Part shown: positions 36,624 to 47,801 of the stretch, in pieces | How positions within the stretch are numbered: the stretch's first letter is position 1 | Layout: every line of letters starts with the position of its first letter | NCBI GenBank assembly: GCA_020725115.1 | Contig: DYFR01000017.1 | Coordinates: forward strand, 16,807 to 80,806 | Direction: 5' to 3' | DNA from: Thiohalomonas denitrificans | Lineage (GTDB): Bacteria > Pseudomonadota > Gammaproteobacteria > Thiohalomonadales > Thiohalomonadaceae | DNA: 64,000 nt | Notes under the pieces: model-generated | The model's input: the letters and a program-made list of their open reading frames with translations, nothing else | Databases searched by the model: none | What the model was told of the DNA's origin: nothing | Translations under genes and position numbers: made by a program

Positions 36624-37562
36624 TCAGTACGGCCTCTCGCCCCCGTCCGGCCGCGTCTGGAACATGCGCTGGCCCCACATGTACTGCTCCGGCGCCAGCA
36701 TCACCAGTTCCTCGAAGGCGGCGTTGAGCCGCCCGGCATCGGCCGCGTGATCGCCGCTCGGCACCCCCGCCAGCGGCGGCAGGATCTGCACCACGTAGCG
36801 CTGGTCGCTGGCGCGGTACCAGGTGGTGCAGGGTATGAGTTGCGCCTGGCACAGCCGCGCCAGGCGGAACGGCGCGGTAAGCGTGCACTTGGGCACGCCG
36901 AAGAAGGGTGCGAACACCGCCTCGCCGCCGTGGCCGTCCTCGTCCACCGGATAGAAGAACACCCGCCCCGCCTTCACCTCGCGGATCACCGGGCGCATGC
37001 CTTCCTCGCGGGTATAAAGCCGGCAGCCGAAACGGGTGCGCCGGTGCGACATCAGCCATTCGATGAGCGGGTTGCGCATGCGGTTGGCATAGGTCACCAG
37101 GGGCCAGCGGCCGGACAGGGCGATGCCGCCGAAGTCCATGCCGTGGGAGTGCACCGTCACCAGGATCGCCCGCCCGCCGCCGGCAAGCACATTGGCCAGG
37201 TGCTCTTCGCCCTCGATGACGATGCGGGAGAAAAAGCGCCGCCGGCTCGCCCACCAGAACAGACCGAAATCGGCCAGCGCTGCGCCCTGGGAGCGAAAGC
37301 TCGCACGCAACACCTCCTCGCGCCGCACCTCGTCCCAATGATTGAACGACCAGGCCAGGTTGAGGCGGGCGATGCCGCTGCGCTTGGCATTGCGGCGGTA
37401 CGACTGCGCACCCAGCCAGGCACCGAAGCCGCGACGCACTGCCGTCGGCAGCGCGCCGAACAGTGCATGCAGTCCCAGGCCCAGCCAGATCCCCCAGTAG
37501 CGCGGCGCCAGAAAGCGGCGCGGCAATGGCGGCGGATACAGGTGGGGGGTGTCGTTGGCCAT
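36624..37562 (-). CDS. Second LpxL/LpxM-family acyltransferase
   Basis: 312 aa from ATG 37562, one nt after the upstream stop (GTG 37577 is an alternative). The catalytic motif is 'TVHSHGMDFGG' (HX4D), with 'YPVDEDGHGGEAVFAPFFG' and 'PEQYMWGQRMFQTRPDGG'. It diverges from the neighbouring family member and is more LpxM-like in the HSHGMD block. It is convergent with lpxL across the repeat at 36530 and operon-linked to the kinase gene upstream. Confidence 0.85.
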   Translation of the reverse strand: MANDTPHLYPPPLPRRFLAPRYWGIWLGLGLHALFGALPTAVRRGFGAWLGAQSYRRNAKRSGIARLNLAWSFNHWDEVRREEVLRASFRSQGAALADFGLFWWASRRRFFSRIVIEGEEHLANVLAGGGRAILVTVHSHGMDFGGIALSGRWPLVTYANRMRNPLIEWLMSHRRTRFGCRLYTREEGMRPVIREVKAGRVFFYPVDEDGHGGEAVFAPFFGVPKCTLTAPFRLARLCQAQLIPCTTWYRASDQRYVVQILPPLAGVPSGDHAADAGRLNAAFEELVMLAPEQYMWGQRMFQTRPDGGERPY

Positions 37563-37563
37563 G

Positions 37564-38445
37564 TCAGCGCAGCTCACTGAGCAGTTGATCGATCATGCGT
37601 TCCGCCTGGCTGCCATAGCCGCCGCCGAACATGTGGTAGTGATTGAGCACGTGATACAGGTTGTACAGCGTCTTGCGCGCACGATAGCCGGCGTCCAGCG
37701 GCCAGGCCTCGTTATAGGCGGCGTAAAATGCAGGACTGAAGCCGCCGAACAGCTCGGTCATCGCCAGATCCGCCTCGCGCTCGCCATAGTACACCGCCGG
37801 GTCGAAGATTACCGGCTCGCCGACGGCGCTCACGGCGTAATTGCCCGACCACAGATCGCCGTGCAACAGCGAGGCTGCCGGGGTGTAACCGGCGAACAGA
37901 TCGGGCATGCGATCAAGCAGTTCCTCGCCGCGCCGGTGCAGCCGCCGGTTGCCGCCCTTCACCGCGAGATCCAGTTGATGGCCGAGGCGGCGTTCGCACA
38001 TGAACTCCATCCAGTCCATGCTCTGCTCGTTGGGCTGCGGCGTGGAGCCGATGGTGTTGTCGCGGAGCCAGCCGTACTCCTCGCGCACCACACGATGCAT
38101 TGCCGCCAGCTGCCGCCCCAGTGCCTCCTGCGCACCATGTCCCGACAAGTCCAGCCACTCCAGCACCAGAAAGGCCTGGCCCTCTGCGACGCCGTGGCAC
38201 AAAGGCCGCGGCACGCGCACCGTATGCGTGGCGGCAATCTCGTTCAGGCCGTCGGCCTCGGCGGCGAACATGTCGAGCCGGTCGGCCTCGTTGAGCTTGA
38301 CGAACCAGCGCCGAGCGCCGTCGTCCAGCACGTGGGCGGCATTGATGCAGCCGCCGCCGATGCTGCGCTCACCGCGCAACACGAAGGGCTCGCCGCCAGC
38401 GCGGCGGATCTCGGCGGCAATGGCATTCCACAGATCGACGGTCAT
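37564..38445 (-). CDS. Fructosamine kinase family protein (YniA-like)
   Basis: 293 aa. Aminoglycoside-phosphotransferase-like fold: 'GGCINAAHVLDDGARRWFVK' (nucleotide Lys), catalytic 'SLLHGDLWSGNYAV' and 'PVIFDPAVYYGEREADLAMT'. These kinases phosphorylate ketosamines or glycated protein for deglycation; E. coli YniA is the close relative. It ends 1 nt before the acyltransferase start, forming an operon. Confidence 0.93.
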   Translation of the reverse strand: MTVDLWNAIAAEIRRAGGEPFVLRGERSIGGGCINAAHVLDDGARRWFVKLNEADRLDMFAAEADGLNEIAATHTVRVPRPLCHGVAEGQAFLVLEWLDLSGHGAQEALGRQLAAMHRVVREEYGWLRDNTIGSTPQPNEQSMDWMEFMCERRLGHQLDLAVKGGNRRLHRRGEELLDRMPDLFAGYTPAASLLHGDLWSGNYAVSAVGEPVIFDPAVYYGEREADLAMTELFGGFSPAFYAAYNEAWPLDAGYRARKTLYNLYHVLNHYHMFGGGYGSQAERMIDQLLSELR

Positions 38446-38481
38446 GACCCGCCCGCCAAGTGGCGTAAAACTGCAAAACCA

Positions 38482-38565
38482 TTCAACGCAGAGGCGCAGA
38501 GACGCGGAGGAAAAACATCTGATTCACCTCTGCGTTCTCTGCGCCTCTGCGTCTCTGCGTTGGAT
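38482..38565. repeat. CGCAGAG-type inverted repeat
   Basis: TTCAACGCAGAGGCGCAGAG faces CTCTGCGTCTCTGCGTTGGA; unit length about 8 bp. It fills the gap between the glycosyltransferase and fructosamine kinase genes. Confidence 0.85.
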
Positions 38566-38571
38566 TTGGTT

Positions 38572-39567
38572 TTATGCATCCATGTCCCACCGTGCCATGA
38601 CCGCGCCGAACACCTCGTCCACGGTGATCAGCTGCATGCAGCGGTTGTCGGTGCAGGTCTTGTGGCGCGGGGTGCCGTAGCAGGGACCGCATTCGATGTC
38701 GTGGCTGAGCAGGCGCACCTGGCCCGGCGCGCCGTAGGGGGCGGTCTGGGTCGGCCGCGTCGGGCCGTACAGGCCGAGCACGGCGGTGCCCACGGCGGCG
38801 GCGATGTGTACCGGGCCGGTGTCGGTGCATACCAGCAACTCGGCCCGGGCCATCACCCCGGCCATGGCCGGCAGGTCGGTGCGGCCGGCGAGATTCAGGC
38901 CGCCGCCTGCCGCCACGGCCGCGGCGAGCGCCGCCTCGTTGGGCGCACCGGTGATCACCGTCGCCACCCCGGCGGCCGTGAGTCGTTGATTCAGCTCGAC
39001 CCAGCGCCCCAGCGGCCAGGCACGGATGTTCACCCGGTTGCCGCCGCTGTGGCTGTTGCCCGGATGCAGCACCACGAAGCGCGGCGGCAACCCGGCGGGG
39101 GGCGGCGCCGGCACCAGTCGCGGCAGGGCGTCCGGCGCCGTCAGGCCGGCGGCAGCCAGCACCGCGCGATGGTTCTCCACGCCATGGCGATCCTGCCAGA
39201 TCGCGCCGTCACCGTAGCCCACCACCCGCTCCGCCCGCAGGGCGTGGACAAAGCGGCGGAAATAGGCGGCGCTCTCCAGATTGAGCACCAGGGCATAGGG
39301 CTCGCGACGTGAACTGCGCACCAGGGCCCGCTTCACCGGCGACAGCCAGATCGGCAGCTTGCGGTGGCGCAGGCGGTGGATGTGGGCGATGCGCGGGTCG
39401 GCACCGAACAGCGCCGCCGACCCCGGCGTGGCCAGCCATTCGATGCGGGCATCGGGCCAGCGCGCCAGGATCGGGGCGAGCACGCAGGTGGCCAGCACGG
39501 TGTCGCCCACCGCACCGCAGCGGATTACCAGCACCCGCGGCCCTGCCTGTCTTTCCCGATCAACCAT
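38572..39567 (-). CDS. Glycosyltransferase family 9 (heptosyltransferase-like)
   Basis: 331 aa. GT9 motifs: 'VLVIRCGAVGDTVLATCVL' at the N-terminus, 'VVLHPGNSHSGGNRVNIRAW', and 'LLVCTDTGPVHIAAAVGTAV' then 'GLYGPTRPTQTAPYG'. GT9 enzymes add ADP-heptose or related sugars to the LPS core. 'IECGPCYGTPRHKTCTDNRC' is a Cys-rich segment near the end typical of many family members. The acceptor is unknown. Confidence 0.9.
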   Translation of the reverse strand: MVDRERQAGPRVLVIRCGAVGDTVLATCVLAPILARWPDARIEWLATPGSAALFGADPRIAHIHRLRHRKLPIWLSPVKRALVRSSRREPYALVLNLESAAYFRRFVHALRAERVVGYGDGAIWQDRHGVENHRAVLAAAGLTAPDALPRLVPAPPPAGLPPRFVVLHPGNSHSGGNRVNIRAWPLGRWVELNQRLTAAGVATVITGAPNEAALAAAVAAGGGLNLAGRTDLPAMAGVMARAELLVCTDTGPVHIAAAVGTAVLGLYGPTRPTQTAPYGAPGQVRLLSHDIECGPCYGTPRHKTCTDNRCMQLITVDEVFGAVMARWDMDA

Positions 39568-39654
39568 TACGCGTGCACTCGCTTAAAGCGGCCGATTATA
39601 GCGACCTGCGCCCGCTGGTCACCAAACTTACCGTAGCCAGTGTGTATGATTGTC

Positions 39655-39730
39655 GTCCGCAAATGAACGCGAATACACGCAAATGAATACGGGCCTTATC
39701 ATTCGCGTGTATTCGCGTTCATTTGCGGAC
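39655..39730. repeat. GTCCGCAAATGAACGC inverted repeat
   Basis: GTCCGCAAATGAACGCGAAT (39655-39674) is mirrored exactly by the sequence ending at 39730, with about 10-bp internal units. Same family as 184-405 and 55662-55803. Confidence 0.88.
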
Positions 39731-39762
39731 TAATTCATTTCCTGTTGGGAGTACAGACAGCC

Positions 39763-40314
39763 ATGGCCAAGGTCCTGCCCGAAATCGACGCCGAACTGGC
39801 CGCCTGGATGGCGGCGCAGCCCCTGTTCTTCAACGCCACCGCCCCGCTGGCCGCCGATGGCCACGTCAACCTGTCGCCGCGCGGGCTGGACACCTTCCGC
39901 GTGCTCGGCCCGCACGAGGTGGCCTGGCTCGACCTGACCGGCAGCGGCAACGAAAGCGCCTCCCATCTGGTGGAGAACGGCCGCCTCACGGTGATGTTCT
40001 GCGCCTTCAGCGGCCCGCCGCGCATCCTGCGCCTGTACGGCCGCGGTGAGGTGGTGCTGCCGGGCAACCCGGCCTGGGCGGAACTGCGGCCGCTGTTTCC
40101 CGACTTTCCCGGCGTGCGCCAGATCGTGCGCCTCGCGGTGGAGCGGGTGCAGACCTCCTGCGGCGCCGGCGTGCCGCTGATGGACTATCGCGGCCCGCGC
40201 GACGAACTGCTGGCCTGGGCGCGCAACAAGGGCGAGGACGGCATGGCGGAGTACCGGCGGCAGAAAAATGCCGTCAGCATCGACGGCCTGCCGGCGCCTG
40301 GTTTGGGTTCATAA
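39763..40314 (+). CDS. Pyridoxamine 5'-phosphate oxidase-family protein
   Basis: 183 aa from ATG 39763. Split-barrel flavin-binding fold: 'LAADGHVNLSPRGLDTFRVL', 'VAWLDLTGSGNESASHLVEN', 'LTVMFCAFSGPPRILRLYGR'. It is of the general PPOx-like type often annotated that way but without proven pyridoxal function; an FMN- or F420-linked reductase is equally possible. Monocistronic between two repeats. Confidence 0.85.
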   Translation: MAKVLPEIDAELAAWMAAQPLFFNATAPLAADGHVNLSPRGLDTFRVLGPHEVAWLDLTGSGNESASHLVENGRLTVMFCAFSGPPRILRLYGRGEVVLPGNPAWAELRPLFPDFPGVRQIVRLAVERVQTSCGAGVPLMDYRGPRDELLAWARNKGEDGMAEYRRQKNAVSIDGLPAPGLGS

Positions 40315-40323
40315 AGGCAAACA

Positions 40324-40403
40324 CCCAACGCAGAGGCGCAGAGGCGCAGAGAATCGGCATTCATGACCTCCGCAGTTCTCTGTGCCTCTGCGTCTCTGCG
40401 TTG
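40324..40403. repeat. CGCAGAG-type inverted repeat
   Basis: CCAACGCAGAGGCGCAGAGG faces CTCTGTGCCTCTGCGTCTCTGCGTTG, about 80 bp long. A further stray half-unit CGCCTCTGCG follows at 40420. Confidence 0.85.
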
Positions 40404-40485
40404 AGGATTTGATGTTTTTGCGCCTCTGCGACAGGTTTTCCCTTGTGTATACTGCACGACAATTATCAACAACCCGGACATCCCC

Positions 40486-41937
40486 TTGAACGCCTCCAAA
40501 CGCAGCTCCCTGGACGACTGGGTTCGCCGCATCAGCGAAGAGGAGATGCCGATCTTCGGCCACACCGTGCAGCAGGTGGTGAGCGTGGCCGAAAACGAAA
40601 ATGCCTCCACCGCCGAGCTGGCCCGCGTCATCCTGCAGGACGCCTCCATGACGGCGCGCGTGCTCAAGCTGGCCAACAGCGTCTACTACAATCCCCACGC
40701 GCAACAGATCAGTACCATCAGCCGTGCCGTGGTGGTACTGGGCTTTACCACGGTGCGCAGCATGTGCCTGTCCATCGCCCTGGTGGATTCCTTCGTGCAG
40801 GGGGCGCCGCGCGACCGCCTTACCCGCGAACTGGCCCGCTCCGTCCACGCCGCAGTACAGGCGCGCACCATCGCCCTGGCCCGCGGCGTCGATTCGCCGG
40901 AAGAGGTGTTCATCGCCGCCCTGCTCTATCACCTGGGCGATCTGGCCTTCTGGTGCTTCAGCGGCGAGGCCGGCGACCAGCTCGACGCCCTGCTGAAACA
41001 GACGGGCTATACGGCGGATCAGGCGGAAATGGAGGTACTGGGTTTCCACCTGCGCCAGCTCACGGCCAGCCTGGTGAAGGAGTGGCGCATCAATGACCTG
41101 CTCATCACCGCCCTGAAACACCCGGACAGCAAGGACCTCCGCTGCCGCATCATCATGCTCTGCCACCAGCTGGCACGGGCGGCGGAAAAAGGCTGGGAAA
41201 GCCCCCAGGTGCAGGAGCTTACCCTGCAACTGGCGGAGTTGACCGGCCAGAGCGACAAGACCGTCAGCACCCATCTGCACCAGAACGCCCGCGATGCCGC
41301 GCGCATCGCCGGCTACTATGGCGCGGCGGCCGCGGCGGCGGTGATCCCGTTGCCCCGCGGCGAGCGGGTGGTGACCGAGGAGGAGCTCAGTCTGCCGGAG
41401 TACCCCCAGCCGGACGGCATGCTGCAGCTGCGCATCCTGCGCGAACTGGCCCTGCTGCTGGATGAGTCCCAGTCCAACTTCAATCTGCTGCTGGAGCTGG
41501 TGCTGGAAGGGATCTACCGCGGCACCGGCATGGATCGCACCCTGTTCGCCCTGCTCACCCCGGATCGGCGCGGCCTGCGCGCCAAGTTCGCCCTGGGCGG
41601 CGGGCGTGACAGCCTGACCGACACCTTCCAGTTCGTCCGCCACCCGCAGGAGGACAACCTCTTTTTCCACCTGCTGGACAAGCCGGCCGCGCTCTGGTTC
41701 GACCCCGCCAAACGGCAGGAGCAGCGCCGCTGGGCCACGCCCCAGCTTGCCCGCGCCGTGGGGCTGGCCCCCTTCTTCACCGCCCCCATCGTCGTCAACG
41801 GCAACGCCATCGGTCTGTTTTTCGCCGATCGCGCCTTGAGCGAGCGGGCCCTGGACGAGGAAAGTTTCGAGAGTTTCAAGCACTTCGCCCAGCAGGCCGG
41901 GCTGGGGCTCAGTCACCTGGCGCCGCGACGCCGATAA
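40486..41937 (+). CDS. HDOD-GAF signalling protein
   Basis: 483 aa. HDOD domain at residues 15-215 ('MPIFGHTVQQVVSVAENENA', 'LARVILQDASMTARVLKLAN', 'AALLYHLGDLAFW'), related to HD hydrolases but usually inactive. A GAF-like sensor domain follows from about 330 to 475. Such proteins act in signalling, often around motility or cyclic-di-GMP. The only start that fits is TTG 40486; no in-frame ATG is upstream of the HDOD domain. Confidence 0.88.
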   Translation: MNASKRSSLDDWVRRISEEEMPIFGHTVQQVVSVAENENASTAELARVILQDASMTARVLKLANSVYYNPHAQQISTISRAVVVLGFTTVRSMCLSIALVDSFVQGAPRDRLTRELARSVHAAVQARTIALARGVDSPEEVFIAALLYHLGDLAFWCFSGEAGDQLDALLKQTGYTADQAEMEVLGFHLRQLTASLVKEWRINDLLITALKHPDSKDLRCRIIMLCHQLARAAEKGWESPQVQELTLQLAELTGQSDKTVSTHLHQNARDAARIAGYYGAAAAAAVIPLPRGERVVTEEELSLPEYPQPDGMLQLRILRELALLLDESQSNFNLLLELVLEGIYRGTGMDRTLFALLTPDRRGLRAKFALGGGRDSLTDTFQFVRHPQEDNLFFHLLDKPAALWFDPAKRQEQRRWATPQLARAVGLAPFFTAPIVVNGNAIGLFFADRALSERALDEESFESFKHFAQQAGLGLSHLAPRRR

Positions 41938-42318
41938 CACAGCGGTCCTGGCCGGGCAACACTTTTTGCTGCCAAACCAGAATTCTTATACACAGTCAAC
42001 GGGCTCCTCGCTGATTCGCACGGAAAATTCTGCCCCCAGTCCATAAGCGCCCGTTAATATTACGCAATACATTGAATATAAAAGAGATTATGCTCTGCTC
42101 AAATTCTCGCCAGTTTAACAAAACTGTAGCAGTGATGCGGTTCCGGGCCACTTGATCCCAATTCATCCACAAAGTTATCCACAGGATTTGTGGATAATCC
42201 AGGTTCCGCAGACAGTACAAGGGGTTAGGTGATATTACGCAGATTTCCCCTGAAACTATGTCACTAAGTGAGCCTGTTCCTTCTGCCTTCCGTCCCCCGC
42301 CTTCGGTACACTCCGCCC
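41938..42318. promoter_or_regulatory. AT-rich gene-free region upstream of priA with clustered DnaA boxes
   Basis: 381 bp without a convincing gene. TTATCCACA (42175-42183) and its inverse TGTGGATAA (42189-42197) are perfect DnaA-box sequences facing each other 5 nt apart; TCATCCACA (42163-42171) is a one-mismatch box. An AT-rich stretch (42050-42115) lies next to them. It may link priA expression to DnaA or be a minor DnaA-binding locus; too few boxes for a confident oriC. Confidence 0.6.
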
Positions 42319-44505
<2,187 letters not shown>

Positions 44506-44535
44506 GAAAAAAAGCGGCCAGGAACACTACACCCT

Positions 44536-44594
44536 TGCCGCAGAGACGCAGAGGCACAGAGAAACTCGATGGCATTTCTCTGCGTCTCTGCGGC
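44536..44594. repeat. CGCAGAG-type inverted repeat
   Basis: GCCGCAGAGACGCAGAGGCACAGAGAAA faces TTTCTCTGCGTCTCTGCGGC. It lies in the gap between priA and the RelB/StbD-like antitoxin. Confidence 0.85.
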
Positions 44595-44708
44595 GGGTTT
44601 GGTCTTTAGCTCGTTTTAGCCGCGTCTTCGCCGCAAACACCGGCTTACACCGCGCGCGGCTCCACGTCACGCGCAATGCGCCCGGGGGTTGTGGAGACCA
44701 TTTAAGAG

Positions 44709-44722
44709 CACTATTATTAGTG
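44709..44722 (+). promoter_or_regulatory. Candidate operator of the relBE-like module
   Basis: CACTA-TTAT-TAGTG palindrome 28 bp upstream of the antitoxin ATG, in an AT-rich patch that also holds a promoter-like CATTAAAGT. Consistent with antitoxin autorepression. Confidence 0.45.
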
Positions 44723-44749
44723 TCATTAAAGTATGTCTGGAGAACGCCC

Positions 44750-45004
44750 ATGGCACATGCAATCCTGGCCGAAACCACGGCGAGCATTTCCGAACTGAAG
44801 AAGAACCCGATGGGCACGGTCGCCGCCGGCGAGGGCTTTCCTGTGGCGATCCTGAACCGCAACGAACCTGCCTTTTATTGTGTCCCGGCCGAGGCTTATG
44901 AAGCCCTGATGGACCGTCTGGAAGACCTGGAACTCAATACCCTGGCCGATGCGCGCCTGAAGGACGGCAAGGAGCCGGTGAAGGTTACGCTGGATGAGCT
45001 ATGA
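44750..45004 (+). CDS. RelB/StbD/Phd-type antitoxin
   Basis: 84 aa. N-terminal 'AETTASISELKKNPMGTVAA' and 'GFPVAILNRNEPAFYCVPAE' match StbD/Phd-type DNA-binding antitoxins; the C-terminus is acidic and helical. Its stop overlaps the RelE-type toxin start by 11 nt. Intact two-gene module. Confidence 0.9.
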   Translation: MAHAILAETTASISELKKNPMGTVAAGEGFPVAILNRNEPAFYCVPAEAYEALMDRLEDLELNTLADARLKDGKEPVKVTLDEL

Positions 45005-45275
45005 GCTGGCCTTCCACCCGGACGCCCTCGCCGAGTGGCGCGCACTCGACAACTCCGTACGTACCCAATTCAAGAAAAAGCTGGCAGAACGGCTGGAACA
45101 TCCCCACGTCCCGGCGGCACGTCTGGCCGGACGCCAGAACCGCTACAAAATCAAGCTGCGCACCGTGGGTTACCGCCTGGTCTACGAGGTCGTCGACAAC
45201 CGCCTGCTGATCATCGTCGTTGCCGTGGGGAAACGCGAGCGTAACGCCGTTTACAAGGCCGCCGCCGGCCGCTAA
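44994..45275 (+). CDS. relE: RelE/StbE-type mRNA interferase toxin
   Basis: 93 aa. 'YELAFHPDALAEWRALDNSV' followed by 'RLAGRQNRYKIKLRTVGYRL' and 'LLIIVVAVGKRERNAVYKAA', the compact RelE/ParE fold with basic active-site residues for ribosome-dependent mRNA cleavage. Paired with the antitoxin directly upstream; looks intact. Confidence 0.92.
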   Translation: MSYELAFHPDALAEWRALDNSVRTQFKKKLAERLEHPHVPAARLAGRQNRYKIKLRTVGYRLVYEVVDNRLLIIVVAVGKRERNAVYKAAAGR

Positions 45276-45287
45276 GCAGGCGATCAC

Positions 45288-45584
45288 TCACGCTGCGCGC
45301 GGCTCCACCTCGCGCCCGATGCGTTCGGCCAGTTCGGCGCTGGCGACCTTGAGGTCGTAGGCAGTTTGCAGGTTCATCCAGAAATCCGGACTGGTGTGGA
45401 AATAGCGTGCCAGGCGCAGGGCGGTATCCGGCGTGATGGCGCGGCGCTCGTTGACGATCTCGCCGATGCGCGTCGCCGGCACGCGCAGGGCCTGGGCCAG
45501 GGCGTGGGCCGACAGACCGAGCGGGGCAAGGTACTCCTCGCGCAGGATCTCGCCGGGATGGATGGGGCGCATTTTGTTGTTCAT
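45288..45584 (-). CDS. higA: HigA antitoxin
   Basis: 98 aa starting 'MNNKMRPIHPGEILREEYLA', with HTH 'LSAHALAQALRVPATRIGEI' and 'ALRLARYFHTSPDFWMNLQ'. It follows higB with a 10-nt gap in the toxin-first order typical of higBA. It is paralogous to the HigA at 21591-21890. Confidence 0.93.
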   Translation of the reverse strand: MNNKMRPIHPGEILREEYLAPLGLSAHALAQALRVPATRIGEIVNERRAITPDTALRLARYFHTSPDFWMNLQTAYDLKVASAELAERIGREVEPRAA

Positions 45585-45594
45585 GGCGGTTTTC

Positions 45595-45873
45595 TCAGTG
45601 GTAATCGACTATTTCCACGTCGTGCGCATCGCCGTCCTGCCAGCGGAAACATACCCGCCACTGGTCGTTGATGCGGATGCTGTATTGGCCGGCACGGTCT
45701 CCGGTCAGCTTTTCCAGCCGGTTGCCGGGCGGGCTTTTCAAGTCATCGAGGCCGGCAGCGCTGTCCAGCATTTGCAGTTTGCGTTCGGCCTGCGCCTGGA
45801 AGGCGCGGAATCGCCGCGGGCTCCCTCCCTGGTACAGCGCCTGCGTATCCTTGCAGCGAAACGACTTGATCAT
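45595..45873 (-). CDS. higB: HigB toxin
   Basis: 92 aa, full length: '[20 protein letters not shown]', '[20 protein letters not shown]' and terminal 'HDVEIVDYH'. RelE-superfamily ribosome-dependent RNase. It serves as the intact reference for the truncated HigB at 21891-22076. The operator lies immediately upstream. Confidence 0.93.
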   Translation of the reverse strand: MIKSFRCKDTQALYQGGSPRRFRAFQAQAERKLQMLDSAAGLDDLKSPPGNRLEKLTGDRAGQYSIRINDQWRVCFRWQDGDAHDVEIVDYH

Positions 45874-45881
45874 GCGCAGAG

Positions 45882-45904
45882 CGTATAACGCCTAGCGTTA
45901 TACG
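45882..45904 (-). promoter_or_regulatory. higBA operator
   Basis: CGTATAACGC-CTA-GCGTTATACG is a perfect 10-bp inverted repeat ending 9 nt before the higB start codon. Position and symmetry fit a HigA dimer site, and the TATAAC inside it may be the -10 box, giving tight autorepression. Confidence 0.8.
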
Positions 45905-45944
45905 TCAACCAGGCGGACAGCCTGCTGTTAAGGGGGCAAGTGAT

Positions 45945-46030
45945 CAGGGACAAGAGACAAGGCAAATCTGTATACTTCACGCGCCGGGAAGTCTCTTAAG
46001 TCCCTTTTCTCTTTGCCCCTTTACTCTTGT
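45945..46030. repeat. Degenerate short-unit inverted repeat upstream of argS
   Basis: GGGACAAGAGACAAGGCAAA faces CCCTTTTCTCTTTGCCCCTTTACTCTTGT. It resembles the GATACAAG and TAGGGGC families in design but is more decayed. It occupies most of the higB-argS gap. Confidence 0.55.
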
Positions 46031-46040
46031 ATCCGACCCC

Positions 46041-47801
46041 ATGAAACACCACCTGCAACAGCTCATCAGCACCGCCCTCGACACCCTCCGCGCCAGCGGC
46101 GCGCTGGACTGCACGGCGCCCGACTCCATCGTCATCGAGCACACCCGCGACAAGAGCCACGGCGACTTCGCCTGCAACGTGGCGATGCTGCTGGCCAAGA
46201 GCGCCAAGCGCAAACCGCGCGAGCTGGCGGAACTGATCGTCGGCGCGCTGCCGGAATCCGGCAAGGTGAGCAAGGTGGAGATCGCCGGTCCCGGCTTCAT
46301 CAATTTCTTCATGAGTCCGGCGGCCTTCACCACCGTGGTGGGCGAGGTGCTGGAGCGCGGCGAGGCCTTCGGTCGTTCCACCCTGGGCAACGGCAAGCGC
46401 GTGCAGGTGGAGTTCGTCTCCGCCAACCCCACCGGCCCGCTGCACGTGGGCCACGGCCGCGGCGCGGCCTACGGTGCCACCGTCGCCGACCTGCTCGCCG
46501 CCGTCGGCTTCCAGGTGCACCGCGAGTACTACGTCAACGACGCCGGCCGCCAGATGGACATCCTCGGCACCTCGGTATGGCTGCGCTACCTTGACCTGTG
46601 CGGCGAGACCATCCCCTTCCCGGTCAACGGCTACAAGGGCGACTACGTGTGGGACATCGCCGCCAGCCTGCACCGCGAGAATGGCGATGCCTTCCGCCAT
46701 CCGGCCGCGGCGGTATTCCAGGACATCTCCCCCGACGAGCCGGCCGGCGGCGACAAGGAGATCCACATCGACGAACTCATCGCCCGCGCCAAGGAACTGC
46801 TCGGCGCGGCCAGCTACCGTCAGGTGTTCGACCTGGGCCTGAACACCATCCTGGCCGATATCAAGCAGGATCTGGAGGAGTTCGGCGTCGCCTACGAGGA
46901 GTGGTATTCCGAGCGCACCCTGGTGGAGAGCGGCAAGGTGGACGAGGCGATCAAGCGTTTGCAGGCTGCCGGCCACGTCTACGAGCAGGAGGGCGCGCTG
47001 TGGTTCCGCTCCACCGCCTTCGGCGACGAGAAGGACCGCGTGGTGGTGCGCGACAACGGCGTGAAGACCTACTTCGCCTCCGACATCGCCTACCACATGG
47101 AGAAGCTGGAGCGCGGCTTCGAGCGCGTCATCGACGTGTGGGGCGCCGACCACCACGGCTACGTGCCGCGCGTGAAGGCCGCCCTCACCGCCATGGGCGA
47201 CGACCCGAGCAAGCTGGATGTGCTCTTGGTGCAGTTCGCCATCCTCTACCGCGGCGGCGAGCGCGTGCAGATGTCCACCCGCTCCGGCTCCTTCGTCACC
47301 CTGCGCGAGCTGCGCGACGAGGTGGGCAACGACGCGGCGCGCTTCTTCTACGTGCTGCGCAAGTGCGAACAGCACATGGACTTCGACCTCGACCTCGCCA
47401 AGTCGCAGTCCGCCGACAATCCCGTTTACTACATCCAGTACGCCCACGCCCGCGTCTGTTCGGTGATGCGCCAGCTGGGCGAAAAGGGCCTCAGCTATGA
47501 CCAGGCGGCGGGACTGAAGCACCTGCACCTGCTCACCGAGTCCCATGAGCAGGAGCTCATTCAGGCGCTGACCCGCTACCCCGAGGTGGTGGAAGCGGCG
47601 GCGCTGTCCCACGAGCCGCACCAGCTGGCCCACTACCTGCGCGAACTGGCCAACGGCCTCCACACCTACTACAACGCCCACCAGTTCCTGGTCGACGACT
47701 CAGGCCTGCGCGATGCGCGTCTGGCCCTGATCAATGCCGTGCGCCAGGTGATCCACAACGGCCTGTCCCTGCTCGGCGTGTCCGCGCCGGAGAGCATGTA
47801 G
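46041..47801 (+). CDS. argS: Arginyl-tRNA synthetase
   Basis: 586 aa. Class I synthetase: HIGH-like '[15 protein letters not shown]' near residue 130, the Arg-add-on domain at the N-terminus ('[13 protein letters not shown]'), '[13 protein letters not shown]', '[17 protein letters not shown]' and the KMSK-equivalent '[13 protein letters not shown]', where the lysine is replaced as in many ArgRS. The DALR anticodon-binding C-terminus is complete. Confidence 0.97.
   Translation: MKHHLQQLISTALDTLRASGALDCTAPDSIVIEHTRDKSHGDFACNVAMLLAKSAKRKPRELAELIVGALPESGKVSKVEIAGPGFINFFMSPAAFTTVVGEVLERGEAFGRSTLGNGKRVQVEFVSANPTGPLHVGHGRGAAYGATVADLLAAVGFQVHREYYVNDAGRQMDILGTSVWLRYLDLCGETIPFPVNGYKGDYVWDIAASLHRENGDAFRHPAAAVFQDISPDEPAGGDKEIHIDELIARAKELLGAASYRQVFDLGLNTILADIKQDLEEFGVAYEEWYSERTLVESGKVDEAIKRLQAAGHVYEQEGALWFRSTAFGDEKDRVVVRDNGVKTYFASDIAYHMEKLERGFERVIDVWGADHHGYVPRVKAALTAMGDDPSKLDVLLVQFAILYRGGERVQMSTRSGSFVTLRELRDEVGNDAARFFYVLRKCEQHMDFDLDLAKSQSADNPVYYIQYAHARVCSVMRQLGEKGLSYDQAAGLKHLHLLTESHEQELIQALTRYPEVVEAAALSHEPHQLAHYLRELANGLHTYYNAHQFLVDDSGLRDARLALINAVRQVIHNGLSLLGVSAPESM

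Noticed and set aside
37549-41940. Long antisense ORFs (37549-39312 plus, 40309-41940 minus)
   Set aside because: Both lie opposite well-supported genes (kinase, GT9, HDOD-GAF) and have shadow-like composition.
41938-42318. Chromosomal origin (oriC)
   Set aside because: Only three DnaA-like boxes and no dnaA, dnaN, gidA or rpmH nearby. The evidence supports a DnaA-binding locus at most.
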